Assembly: GCF_038008685.1 (NCBI RefSeq) | Contig: NZ_JBBOZQ010000001.1 | Coordinates: 4,340,001-4,404,000, forward strand | Length of the DNA: 64,000 nt | Direction of reading: 5' to 3' | Origin: Lysinibacillus sp. FSL W8-0992 | GTDB taxonomy: Bacteria > Bacillota > Bacilli > Bacillales_A > Planococcaceae | Shown here: piece by piece, positions 38,016 through 47,200 of the stretch | Layout: every line of letters starts with the position of its first letter | Numbering within the stretch: position 1 is the stretch's first letter | Program-made: the position numbers and the translations under genes | Notes under the pieces: model-generated | What the model saw: the letters and a program-made list of their open reading frames with translations, nothing else | Database searches by the model: none | What the model was told of the DNA's origin: nothing

Positions 38016-38760
38016 AGGATTCTCCAAACAGTTGGTAAATGTTATGACGTTTAATGTGAAGTTGCCTTAAGATAAAGTCTTCGATAAATTGATTTTTTGG
38101 TGTTTTTAATATTTCATGAGGTGTACCATATTGTGAAACAGTGCCCTCATTAATAATTAGTACTTTATCTGATAACGTAAGCGCCTCTTCAGGATCATGG
38201 GTCACGATAATTGTCGTTAGATTAAATTGCCGTGCAATCGACTTAATGCGCTCTTTAATCGATTCCTTGATTACCCCGTCAAGCGCACTTAATGGTTCAT
38301 CTAGTAATAATATTTTCGGTTGCATCACGAGTGTTCTAGCAATTGATACACGTTGTTTCTGCCCACCTGATAATTCGTGAATCTTCTTATGTAAATGTGG
38401 GGCTAGTTCTAAAAAATCAACATACTCTTGTATCTCATTTTTTGTCATTTGCTGTTTTTTATTTTTTAAGCCATATACGATATTGTCGTAAGCATTTAAA
38501 TGTGGGAATAACGCGAAATCTTGGAAAACGATATTAAATCCCCGTTCCTGCATGGATTGTTTCGATATATCTTGTCCATTGTAAAAAAGTTGCCCATTCG
38601 TTTGCTCTGTAAGACCTAGAACAATGTTGAGTAATGTTGTTTTGCCACAACCACTCGGCCCCAATAAAGAAACTATTTCGCCAGAGCCAATTGTTAAATT
38701 TATATCTTTTAAAACTTTTTTATTTTTATAGCTTTTTGAAATATTTCTTAGTTCCAACAA
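38008..38760 (-). CDS. ATP-binding protein of the AEP importer
   Basis: ABC ATPase (PhnT-like), 250 residues. Walker [11 protein letters not shown]-loop VFQDFALFPH, signature ELSGGQKQRVSIA, Walker [13 protein letters not shown], and switch VTHDPEEA. The start is best placed at TTG 38760 (or the next TTG), eight bases after AAAGGAG; the longer frame upstream runs through the promoter. It is the first gene of the operon ATPase-permease-binding protein-phnW-phnX. The C-terminal extension after the ATPase fold is short. Confidence 0.9.
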   Translation of the reverse strand: MLELRNISKSYKNKKVLKDINLTIGSGEIVSLLGPSGCGKTTLLNIVLGLTEQTNGQLFYNGQDISKQSMQERGFNIVFQDFALFPHLNAYDNIVYGLKNKKQQMTKNEIQEYVDFLELAPHLHKKIHELSGGQKQRVSIARTLVMQPKILLLDEPLSALDGVIKESIKERIKSIARQFNLTTIIVTHDPEEALTLSDKVLIINEGTVSQYGTPHEILKTPKNQFIEDFILRQLHIKRHNIYQLFGESYA

Positions 38761-38825
38761 ATCGCTCACTCCTTTTGAGTTGTTACTCACAGTATAGTGG
38801 CAATTTGTAAAGGGAAATAACATGT

Positions 38826-38888
38826 TTGTGTAAATGTTGAGTAAATTCTGACCAACTGTTGACAAAGTCATTACTACTTTGAGTAAAT
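38826..38888. promoter_or_regulatory. Candidate DeoR operator: three TTGWGTAAAT direct repeats
   Basis: TTGTGTAAAT (38826), TTGAGTAAAT (38837) and TTGAGTAAAT (38879) lie in the divergent phn/deoR gap, the first two 11 bp apart and the third 42 bp on, all in one orientation. Direct repeats on one helix face are usual for DeoR-type repressors. The third copy overlaps the -10 region of the regulator gene (TTGACA at 38859-38864 is its -35). Confidence 0.5.
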
Positions 38889-38907
38889 AACAAATAGAGG
38901 TGATTAA

Positions 38908-39669
38908 ATGTATACATTAGAAAGGCAGCAACATATTTTGCAATACGTGCGCAATAACAAGGTAGTGAAATTAGTTACCTTGACAAAAGAATTTAATGTA
39001 TCAATGGAAACTATCCGAAGAGATATTCAATTACTTGTACAAGAGAAGAAAATCGAGAAGTTTTATGGGGGCGTAAAATATATTGAACCTGTCGAAGGGC
39101 TAATGGACAATCGATTGACGCAACAACTAACAGAAAAAATCGCTATCGCAAAAGCTTGCGCATCTTTAGTAGATGATGGTGACTGCATATTTATTGATAG
39201 TGGTACAACAACCTATCAGATGACGCCATTCCTTTTAGGAAAGGAAAAACTAACAGTTGTTACGAATTCTCTACCTGTGGCATTTGATTTAATCGGCTCT
39301 AATATTGAAGTAATGATTATCGGCGGAAAGATACGTCATTCAGAAAAGTCGGTCACTTCTAATGATTTCCTTTTCCGATTCGAGCATCTAAATATTAATA
39401 AGGCGTTTATATGCGCAAGTGGCGTAACGCTTGAAAAAGGAATATCCGATTTCAGTCTAGAAGAGGCGATGACGAGGAAACAGCTCATTAATATATCACA
39501 AACGGTTTATGTTGCAACGGATTCTTCTAAATTTAATAAAGATGTAGCGATTCAAGTGTGCCCGTTAAATCAGGTCGACAAGATTATTACCGATAACAAG
39601 CTCTCTAAAGATATGCTAAAGCAGTATAATGAGGCAGGAATTAAGCTGGAGATTGTTGAAGTTGGGTAA
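38908..39669 (+). CDS. DeoR family transcriptional regulator of the phn operon
   Basis: A 253-residue DeoR-type repressor: N-terminal winged helix (RQQHILQYVRNNKVVKLVTL, then VSMETIRRDIQLL) and a C-terminal sugar-phosphate-type sensor domain with DDGDCIFIDSGTTTYQM, VTNSLPVAF and VATDSSKFNKD. It is divergent from the AEP operon, so control by an AEP-pathway compound such as phosphonoacetaldehyde is likely but inferred. The ribosome site is AGAGGTGATT. The last Gly codon and the stop TAA lie inside a 35-bp direct repeat whose second copy ends at the ykrA stop. Confidence 0.88.
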   Translation: MYTLERQQHILQYVRNNKVVKLVTLTKEFNVSMETIRRDIQLLVQEKKIEKFYGGVKYIEPVEGLMDNRLTQQLTEKIAIAKACASLVDDGDCIFIDSGTTTYQMTPFLLGKEKLTVVTNSLPVAFDLIGSNIEVMIIGGKIRHSEKSVTSNDFLFRFEHLNINKAFICASGVTLEKGISDFSLEEAMTRKQLINISQTVYVATDSSKFNKDVAIQVCPLNQVDKIITDNKLSKDMLKQYNEAGIKLEIVEVG

Positions 39670-39698
39670 AATTCAGAATTGTTTGAGTGCCTGACACT
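39664..39698 (+). repeat. 29-bp stop-proximal repeat, copy B (35 bp with GGGTAA flank)
   Basis: GGGTAAAATTCAGAATTG... ending GAGTGCCTGACACT. The core 29 bp is 39670-39698. With the six bases before it (GGGTAA) it matches copy C at 39806-39840 with two differences. The TAA is the deoR stop codon. Confidence 0.85.
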
Positions 39699-39702
39699 CT
39701 AA

Positions 39703-39780
39703 CAGGCACGACGTAAGCCGCAACCCTCGCTAACACAAAGGTTGTTGCGACTTACGTTACGTGCGTTCCCGCAGGAGTCT
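39703..39780. repeat. GC-rich hairpin repeat, copy E4 (shortened)
   Basis: A 78-bp partial copy with GACGTAAGCCGCAACC, GTTGTTGCGACTTACG and GTTCCCGCAGGAGTCT; the outer arms are missing. It lies between the direct repeats B and C. Confidence 0.75.
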
Positions 39781-39805
39781 TATTGGATTTTTAAATATAT
39801 TTTAC

Positions 39806-39840
39806 GGGTAAAATTCAGAATTGTTTGGGTGCCTGGCACT
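39806..39840 (+). repeat. 29-bp stop-proximal repeat, copy C (35 bp with GGGTAA flank)
   Basis: The core is 39812-39840, ending GTGCCTGGCACT. Its last base is the first base of the complement of the ykrA stop codon, so the repeat abuts that gene exactly. Confidence 0.85.
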
Positions 39841-40610
39841 TATATAATTCTCAGATAACGCATTGCTTTTGCAAGACCGTCCGCATCTACATGATCTGTA
39901 ATATGTGAGGCAACTGCCTTTACTCTTTCATGGCCATTCCCCATCGCTATGCTCGTACCAACAGCCTCTAACATTTCAATATCATTAATACCATCACCAA
40001 AAGCAATTGCATCATCTAATGTTAGACCCATTTTTGTGAGCACTTTTTCGATTCCTGCAGCCTTCGAGCCTCCTTTAGGCAAAATATCACAAGAATATTG
40101 ATGCCAACGCACAAACTGAACATTTGGAAAAGCTTCGTAATACAAATGTTCATCTTTCTCTTCCATAAAGATCAGTGTTTGATAAACATCGTTCTGCATA
40201 TAATAAGATGAGTCTAGTTCTGGATATGGGTATTTTAAAGTATCGAGACTTTCGGATACCATGTTATGCCCTCCAACTGACGCAATCATGCGCTTGTCGT
40301 CTAAAAAAACAACTGGTTCGTTTCGCGCTTCACCAAAGGCAATAATTTTCGCTAACTCATCTTTTTCAACGCCATTTGTATAGACAACCTCGCCACGATA
40401 AACAACGTATTGTCCATTGAAGGTCACATACGTATTAATATCAAGCTCTTTTAACAATGAGTGAATCATAAAAGGTGCACGTCCAGTGGCAATTGCAATC
40501 TCATAGCCTTTACGACGTGCTTCTAATAACGCTTCCTTTGCTGAAGCTGGCAATATTTTTTCACTGTTATAAAGTGTTCCATCTACATCAAAAAATAAAA
40601 TTTTATTCAT
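39840..40610 (-). CDS. ykrA: HAD superfamily Cof-type hydrolase (YkrA-like)
   Basis: A 256-residue phosphatase of the Cof subfamily. It opens MNKILFFDVDGTLYNSEK with the nucleophile DVDGT and has AIATGRAP, the Lys region LPKGGSKAAGIEKVL and GDGINDIEMLEAVG with the Mg-binding acids. The substrate is probably a sugar phosphate or nucleotide and is unknown. I chose ATG 40610 after AAAGGAA. It occupies the ykrA place between rpoY and def. Confidence 0.88.
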   Translation of the reverse strand: MNKILFFDVDGTLYNSEKILPASAKEALLEARRKGYEIAIATGRAPFMIHSLLKELDINTYVTFNGQYVVYRGEVVYTNGVEKDELAKIIAFGEARNEPVVFLDDKRMIASVGGHNMVSESLDTLKYPYPELDSSYYMQNDVYQTLIFMEEKDEHLYYEAFPNVQFVRWHQYSCDILPKGGSKAAGIEKVLTKMGLTLDDAIAFGDGINDIEMLEAVGTSIAMGNGHERVKAVASHITDHVDADGLAKAMRYLRII

Positions 40611-40651
40611 TTTATAATTCCTTTCTTTTTGTTGTTGCAAAGGCAAAATAC

Positions 40652-40680
40652 TTTACACAGGTATCGTTTTTAATTATAAT
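40652..40680 (+). promoter_or_regulatory. Strong sigma-A promoter of the 23-residue peptide gene
   Basis: TTTACA (40652-40657), a spacer of exactly 17 bp and a consensus TATAAT (40675-40680). Transcription would begin near 40687, at or just before the ribosome site AAGGAG. Confidence 0.75.
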
Positions 40681-40701
40681 GATCCTAAGGAGTGATGTGC
40701 C

Positions 40702-40773
40702 ATGCTGAAGAAACTAAAGCAAAAATTGTTGAAGCAACTTCGCGGCGTACTCGGAAAAAAATCAATTGCCTAA
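40702..40773 (+). CDS. 23-residue cationic amphipathic peptide, unrecognised
   Basis: The product is MLKKLKQKLLKQLRG followed by VLGKKSIA. Leu/Val at 2, 5, 9, 10, 13, 16 and 17 would line one face of a helix, and seven Lys plus one Arg give a net charge of about +8 with no acidic residue. The ATG is preceded by AAGGAGTGATGTGCC. A consensus promoter lies 22-50 bp upstream and a terminator starts six bases after the stop, so the whole unit is about 150 bp. I do not recognise it. It could be a phenol-soluble-modulin-like or bacteriocin-like peptide, a toxin of a type I system, or a ribosome- or RNA-binding micropeptide. Confidence 0.6.
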   Translation: MLKKLKQKLLKQLRGVLGKKSIA

Positions 40774-40778
40774 CATTT

Positions 40779-40810
40779 GCCCTTCATTATTTGAAGGGCT
40801 TTTCTTTATT
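40779..40810 (+). terminator. Terminator of the peptide gene
   Basis: GCCCTTCA and TGAAGGGC form an 8-bp stem around TTATT, followed by TTTTCTTTATTTT. Confidence 0.8.
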
Positions 40811-41044
40811 TTAAAGTAGCCGCGTGATAATATAAAGGAAATGCATTTATTTGTCTATGCGCAACCACTGTCTCATTGCCTTTATGAAAAGTGCAAGATT
40901 AAAGTATTGAGATACAAGAAATTCAAACGCTCATTTCTTTATTAGTTTGAAGTATACTAGAAATTCGCGGTTTTTTCTTGTAGTACGTGTGTGGAAATAG
41001 CCAAATCTGCAATAATAATGTACGCAATTAAAGGAGAGCAAACT

Positions 41045-41254
41045 ATGATTTACAAAGTTTATTATCAAGAAAAAGCAAATGAGATTCCAGTTCGCGAAAA
41101 CACTAAAAGTCTATACCTTGAAGCTGCTTCAGAACGTGAAGTACGTCAAAAGTTACAAGACCGTCATTACAACATTGAGTTCATTCAACTGCTTGAAGGT
41201 AACTATTTAGACTACGAACAAGCAAGTCCGAACTTCATCTTGGAGGAAATTTAA
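41045..41254 (+). CDS. rpoY: RNA polymerase epsilon subunit
   Basis: A 69-residue small auxiliary RNA polymerase subunit (YkzG) found in Bacillota. The sequence [37 protein letters not shown] and [16 protein letters not shown] matches the family. ATG 41045 follows AAAGGAGAGC; the frame upstream to 40991 has no start signal. It is five bases from rnjA, the usual pairing. Confidence 0.95.
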   Translation: MIYKVYYQEKANEIPVRENTKSLYLEAASEREVRQKLQDRHYNIEFIQLLEGNYLDYEQASPNFILEEI

Positions 41255-41259
41255 CAAAC

Positions 41260-42927
41260 ATGAAGTTTGTTAAAAATGACCAAGCAGCTGTTTTCGCGCT
41301 CGGCGGACTGGGCGAAATCGGCAAAAACACTTACGGCGTTCAATTTCAAGATGAAATCATCTTAATTGACGCCGGAATAAAATTTCCAGAAGACGATTTA
41401 CTCGGAATTGACTATGTTATTCCTGATTACACGTATTTAGTACGAAACGTCGATAAAATTAAAGGGTTATTTATTACGCACGGACACGAAGACCATATTG
41501 GTGGTATCCCTTATTTACTACGTCAAGTGAATGTTCCTGTTTATGGTGGTAAGCTTGCACTTGGCTTATTGCGCAACAAACTTGAAGAACATGGTTTACT
41601 ACGTACAACTAAACTAATCGAAATTAAAGAAGATGATGTTATTAAATTTAGAAAAACATCTGTAAGCTTCTTTAGAACAACGCATAGTATTCCAGATGCT
41701 TATGGTATCGTCGTAAAAACACCTCCTGGCAATATCGTGCATACAGGTGACTTTAAATTCGACTTTACGCCAGTAGGCGAGCCAGCAAACTTAACAAAAA
41801 TGGCTGAAATAGGTCGTGACGGCGTGCTGTGCTTACTATCTGATAGTACGAATGCTGAAAAACCAAATTTCACGATGTCTGAACGTACAGTTGGGAAAAG
41901 TATTGACGAAATCTTCCGCAAGGTTGATAGTCGTATTATTTTTGCAACGTTCGCATCAAATATTCACCGCTTACAGCAAGCAACAGATGCTGCCATTAAA
42001 TACGGACGAAAAATCGCTGTATTTGGTCGATCTATGGATAATGCCATTACAATCGGCCGTGAACTTGGCTACATCAACGCACCAAAAGATACATTCATTG
42101 ATGCCCAAAGCATTAACCGTTTACCTGCCAACGAAGTGATGATTTTATGTACAGGCTCGCAAGGTGAACCAATGGCAGCACTATCTCGTATTGCCAATGG
42201 TACACACCGTCAAATTCAAATCCAGCCTGGCGACACTGTTATCTTCTCGTCTTCACCTGTACCAGGTAATACGGTTAGCGTAAATAAAATCATTAATTTA
42301 CTTTTCCGTGCTGGCGCTGAAGTAATTCACGGTGCATTAAATAATATCCATACATCAGGTCACGGATCGCAAGAAGAACAAAAGCTAATGCTACGACTAA
42401 TGAAGCCAAAATTCTTTATGCCTATCCACGGTGAATTCCGTATGTTAAAAATGCATACGCATTTAGCAGAAGATTGTGATGTTCCACTTGAAAATACTTT
42501 CGTTATGGAAAATGGTGATGTCCTGGCATTAAGTGCAAATGAAGCACATGTTGCAGGTCGCATCCCTTCTGGTGATGTCTATATTGATGGTAACGGTATT
42601 GGAGATATTGGCAATATTGTACTACGCGATCGCCGTATACTTTCTGAAGAAGGTTTAGTAATAGTTGTAGTGAGCGTAGATATGGAAAACCAAAAAATTG
42701 TTTCAGGTCCTGATATTATTTCACGTGGCTTCGTCTATATGCGTGAATCAGGTACAATGATTAATGAAGCACAAAAAATGCTGAACCGTCATCTTAACGA
42801 AACAATTCAAAGCAAAACGCCGCAATGGACTGAGCTTAAAAATGAAATTACTGATGTTTTAGGACCTTACTTATTTGAGAAAACTAAACGTCGTCCGATG
42901 ATTTTACCGATTATTATGGAAGTATAA
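41260..42927 (+). CDS. rnjA: Ribonuclease J1
   Basis: Essential 5'-3' exo- and endoribonuclease of the metallo-beta-lactamase / beta-CASP group. The 555-residue length is standard. The opening is [20 protein letters not shown]; the zinc motif is [21 protein letters not shown], the beta-CASP segment [10 protein letters not shown] and HGEFRML are in place. GGAGG lies 13 bases before the ATG inside the end of rpoY, a rather long spacing that suggests translational coupling. Confidence 0.97.
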   Translation: MKFVKNDQAAVFALGGLGEIGKNTYGVQFQDEIILIDAGIKFPEDDLLGIDYVIPDYTYLVRNVDKIKGLFITHGHEDHIGGIPYLLRQVNVPVYGGKLALGLLRNKLEEHGLLRTTKLIEIKEDDVIKFRKTSVSFFRTTHSIPDAYGIVVKTPPGNIVHTGDFKFDFTPVGEPANLTKMAEIGRDGVLCLLSDSTNAEKPNFTMSERTVGKSIDEIFRKVDSRIIFATFASNIHRLQQATDAAIKYGRKIAVFGRSMDNAITIGRELGYINAPKDTFIDAQSINRLPANEVMILCTGSQGEPMAALSRIANGTHRQIQIQPGDTVIFSSSPVPGNTVSVNKIINLLFRAGAEVIHGALNNIHTSGHGSQEEQKLMLRLMKPKFFMPIHGEFRMLKMHTHLAEDCDVPLENTFVMENGDVLALSANEAHVAGRIPSGDVYIDGNGIGDIGNIVLRDRRILSEEGLVIVVVSVDMENQKIVSGPDIISRGFVYMRESGTMINEAQKMLNRHLNETIQSKTPQWTELKNEITDVLGPYLFEKTKRRPMILPIIMEV

Positions 42928-42941
42928 TCTTTTAAATTAAG

Positions 42942-42973
42942 AAGCTACGCATTATTTGCGTAGCTTTTTTTAT
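42942..42973 (+). terminator. rnjA terminator
   Basis: AAGCTACGCA and TGCGTAGCTT pair around TTATT, followed by TTTTT. Confidence 0.88.
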
Positions 42974-43252
42974 GTATATACATTCTATTTTATTTGCATA
43001 AAATTATAGAGTTTGAAAGACTAAGCTCCCCACTTTAATTTTGTAAGATGTAGTACCTCCTTAAATTTAGAATACACAAATTCACCAGCAATATTTTTTA
43101 CGTGACTTAGCTTTTTTCGTTTCAGTTTAAATTTGATTTAATAAATTTCTAAAATATTGAAACCTCCTATAACAAATTACGTATATAGTAATAACAACAC
43201 GATTCCTTTCCCCCTTTCGAAATGAAACATCCTTTTGAATACAATTTCAAAA

Positions 43253-43296
43253 AAATAGAATCGTCCACTATAACTTACTTGTGAACAATTCTATTT
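43253..43296 (-). terminator. Terminator of the TetR-type gene
   Basis: AAATAGAATCGTCCAC and GTGAACAATTCTATTT pair with two mismatches; the minus strand continues with T residues. Confidence 0.65.
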
Positions 43297-43302
43297 CAAT
43301 GT

Positions 43303-44136
43303 TTAAAATTGGAAATATTTCTCTAATACATATGCGATCCATTGACACCCTGGCTGTAGGCGGATGTTTTCAATTAGTCCTTTTATAATCGGTTTACTGT
43401 ATGTTTGGTGCTCTACTTGATTTTTTAACAGCTCCAATGATTCACGTTCAATAGATGGCTCTATGTTCTGGATGTTTTGTTCGATTAACTGCAAAAGCGA
43501 TTGTTGTGTAACTTCCTCTGCACAAGGTCTTGCTACAATTTGAGCGAGTTCCTCGGTAATAAAAGGGATTGTCGTATGACGTGCAATAATATCTGTCTTT
43601 TCCGCTAATGATTTTGCCAATTGATCTAAATCAAGCGGCAAATTTGAGAACATAAACAGCTCGGCATAGCCTTTCACAAATCCTTTTACGCAATACATCA
43701 CATCATATTTTGTCTCTTGCAGCTCTTCTCGATAAAGTTGTTCAAGCATTTGGACGATAAACTTCGACATATCCGCTTCATAGGCACTCACTTTATAAAA
43801 CAGCTCTTTTTTTGTAAGAAATACCTTTTCATTAAAGAACACACGTGAAGAAGCTGAATGTTTTTTAAACGTTTGAAAAATACCTTTATAAAAATCTACC
43901 AACACGACATCTTTTTTGTTCGTGCTTCTGACTACTTGGTCAATATCAGCTATAAATTGCTGTAGGTAGTAGTCAACCATTGAAAAAAGAAGTTCATCTT
44001 TTGTTTTAAAAGACAAATAAAATGCCCCTTTAGAAATCCCACAGCGCTCTGTAATTTGCTGTACAGATGTTGCTTCAAAGCCTTGTTCAGAAAACAGCTC
44101 TAATGCTTTCTCCATAATCAGTTGCTTTTTTGACAT
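43303..44136 (-). CDS. TetR/AcrR family regulator of the RND pump
   Basis: A 277-residue protein with an N-terminal helix-turn-helix (ALELFSEQGFEATSVQQITE, then CGISKGAFYLSFKTKDELLF) and a long helical ligand domain. It is longer than a typical 190-residue TetR protein, and the C-terminal part (from about 190) carries an extra helical stretch. It is divergent from the RND gene and probably represses it through the palindrome in the RND promoter spacer. No clear ribosome site besides AGGAGAGATTTG. Confidence 0.88.
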   Translation of the reverse strand: MSKKQLIMEKALELFSEQGFEATSVQQITERCGISKGAFYLSFKTKDELLFSMVDYYLQQFIADIDQVVRSTNKKDVVLVDFYKGIFQTFKKHSASSRVFFNEKVFLTKKELFYKVSAYEADMSKFIVQMLEQLYREELQETKYDVMYCVKGFVKGYAELFMFSNLPLDLDQLAKSLAEKTDIIARHTTIPFITEELAQIVARPCAEEVTQQSLLQLIEQNIQNIEPSIERESLELLKNQVEHQTYSKPIIKGLIENIRLQPGCQWIAYVLEKYFQF

Positions 44137-44164
44137 ATTTTCAAATCTCTCCTAATGCATTTCA

Positions 44165-44193
44165 TTGACAAATGACCGATTAGTCATTATTAT
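44165..44193 (+). promoter_or_regulatory. RND pump promoter with operator in the spacer
   Basis: TTGACA (44165-44170), 17-bp spacer and TATTAT (44188-44193). The spacer is filled by AATGACCGATTAGTCATT (44171-44188), an inverted repeat with 6-bp arms. A repressor bound there would block RNA polymerase directly. Confidence 0.7.
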
Positions 44194-44229
44194 AAATAAT
44201 TGAATCTAGTAAGTCAATAAAGGGTAGGT

Positions 44230-47200
44230 GTGAAGGTGAAAGGTTTAGTTAATTTTGTATTGAAGAACAAATTGGCAGTGTGGTTATTAACAATTATCAT
44301 CACTGTCTCAGGTATTTATTCAGGTACAAGAATGAAAATGGAATCAATCCCTGATATATCGATTCCATATTTAATTGTAATGGGCGTTTATCCAGGTGCA
44401 ACGCCTGAACAAGTCATGAATGAACTTTCCATTCCATTTGAAAAATCAATCGAAAGTTTAGAGGATGTTAAGGCAGTTTATTCTACTTCTTCATCCAACA
44501 TTGCACAAGTTCAAGTTGAATATGACTACGGCATCGATATGGATGAGAAAAAACGCCAGTTAGAATCAGCTTTAGATAATGTGAAACTCCCTGAGGGTGC
44601 ACAAGAACCTACAATTATGGCAATAAGTATGAACATGATGCCTGTTGTCGCATTATCAGTAAGTAGTTCTAAGGAAGATATAGTTGAACTAACATCAACA
44701 GTAGAAGATTTATTACTTCCTAAAATCGAAAAAATTGACGGTGTTGCTTCTGCAACAATTACTGGTCAACATATTGAACAAGTTTCGTTTAAATATGACG
44801 AAGAAAAAATGGCTGCTCTCGGCTTAACAGAGGATACCGTCAAGCAAATGATCCAAGCAAGTGATATGTCATTATCGCTTGGTTTATATCAATTTACTGT
44901 TGGAGAACAAGCAGTTTCCGTAGATGGTAAAGTTAAATCTGTTGATGAATTAAAAGATTTATTAATACCAGTCACACCTTCAGCAACACAACCTTCTCCT
45001 TTCGTTCGTTTAGGTGATATTGCAACGATTGAAGTTGAAGGTAAAGTACAATCTGTTTCACGCACAAATGGTAAAGATGCCATTGCGATTCAAATTGTAA
45101 AAGGTCAAGATGCAAATACTGTAACTGTCGTAAATGCTGTAAAAGACCTTATTAAAGATGAAGAAAAAAGAATTGACGGCTTAAAAGTGGATATCTCACT
45201 TGACCAAGGTGCTCCAATTGAAGATTCAGTCTTCACAATGATTGAAAAAGCAGTATTCGGTGGCGCAATAGCTGTTTTAATTATTTTACTATTCTTACGC
45301 GATTTCAAATCAACAATTATTTCAATAATTTCTATTCCAGTATCTGTTTTCATGGCTTTACTATTATTGAACTGGATGGATATTACGTTAAATATTATGA
45401 CACTTGGTGCAATCACCGTTGCCATTGGGCGCGTTATTGATGACTCCATTGTCGTAGTAGAAAATATTTATCGACGCATCCATTTGAAACAAGAAAAATT
45501 AACGGGTCGCGCACTTATTCGTGAAGCGACAATTGAAATGTTTAAACCTATCCTGTCTTCTACATTAGTTACAGTTGCGGTATTTGCCCCACTTATGTTT
45601 GTAGGCGGTATGGTCGGTGAATTATTCATGCCATTCGCATTAACAATGACATTTGCTTTAGGCGCGTCATTATTAGTAGCGATTACAATTGTACCAGCAT
45701 TATCTCATTTCTTATTCCGTAAAAAAATCTATGGAGAGAAAAAGGAAAGCCAACATCAAGAAGTTGGTAAACTAGCTACTTGGTACAGAGGTGTATTAGA
45801 AAAAGCGTTAAATCATAAAATTATCACTTCTACGATTGCGATTTTAATGCTTGTTGGCTCACTTGCCCTAACACCATTAATCGGCTTTAGTTTCATGGGA
45901 TCTCAAGAGGAAAAGGTAATGTATTTAACATATACACCTGGTACTGGTGAGTTAAATGATGAAACAGAAGCAAATGTTGCAACAGTCGAAAAAGAATTAA
46001 TGAAACGTAAAGATATTGATATTTTACAAGTTTCTATAACAGATGCTACAAACGCAGATCCTGCAACAATGATGATGGGTGGCGGAGCTGGTGGTGCATT
46101 AATGTACCTAATCTTTGATCCTGAAATGGAAGACTTCCCTGCAGCTCGTGAAGAAGTGGAAAACTATGTATTTAACATTGACCAATCAGGTGAATGGAAA
46201 AGCCAAAACTTCACATCAATGTCTATGTCTTCAAATGAAGTTAGCTACACATTATACAGTGAAAACTTAGATAATCTTCGTAGCGCTGTAAAAGACGTTG
46301 AAGGTACATTAAATGATGTTAAGGGCTTAGAGGATGTTAAATCTGATTATGAAGACCCTTATGTAGAGCATGTTTTAAAAGTAGAGCAAAAAAATGTTTT
46401 ACAATACGGTTTAACGACTGCTCAAATCGTTATGGCTTTAAATTCTACGGCTTCACAAGAAGTGTTAACAACAGTTGAACGTGACGGTGAAGATATTAAC
46501 GTCATTGTCCAACGCGATGCAAAGAAAGCAGCCTTATCAATCGATGATATTTTAAAAACAGAAATTAAAACAGCTTTAGGCACAACGATGACAATCGGTG
46601 AATTAGTAGATGTTGAAGAAGGCACAACGCTTAATTCATTATCACGCTCAAAAGGTGAATACTTCGCAACAGTATCTGCCACAATTATTGGTGATGATAT
46701 TTCAAAAGCAACTTCTGCAGCTGATAAAAAAATCGATAAGTTAGACTTACCTAAAGGTGTGACAACAGGCGTATCCGGTGTAGCAGCAGATATGCAAGAA
46801 ACATTCACACAACTTGGAATTGCTATGTTAGCAGCAATTGCCATCGTTTACTTTATTCTTGTCGTAACGTTTGGTGAAGGTTTAGCGCCATTTGCTATCC
46901 TCTTCTCATTACCGTTTGCGGTAATCGGTGCATTTGTTGGCTTATATGTAACGAATCAAACGATTTCTGTTTCAGTTATGATGGGTCTATTGATGCTAAT
47001 AGGTATTGTTGTAACGAATGCCATCGTACTTGTCGACCGCATTATCCATATGGAACGAGATGGACTGGGTATGCGTGAAGCAATTTTAGAAGCAGGTGCA
47101 ACGCGTCTACGTCCAATTTTAATGACTGCAATTGCAACGATTGGCGCGATGATTCCAATGGCACTTGGTAATGGTGGTAGCGGATTAATTTCGAAAGACC

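Larger units (their letters stand above)
42928..43302. other. Gap between rnjA and tetR-type gene
   Basis: It contains the rnjA terminator on the left and the regulator's terminator on the right. The middle, 42975-43250, is AT-rich with no ORF, RNA or repeat that I can support. Confidence 0.35.
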
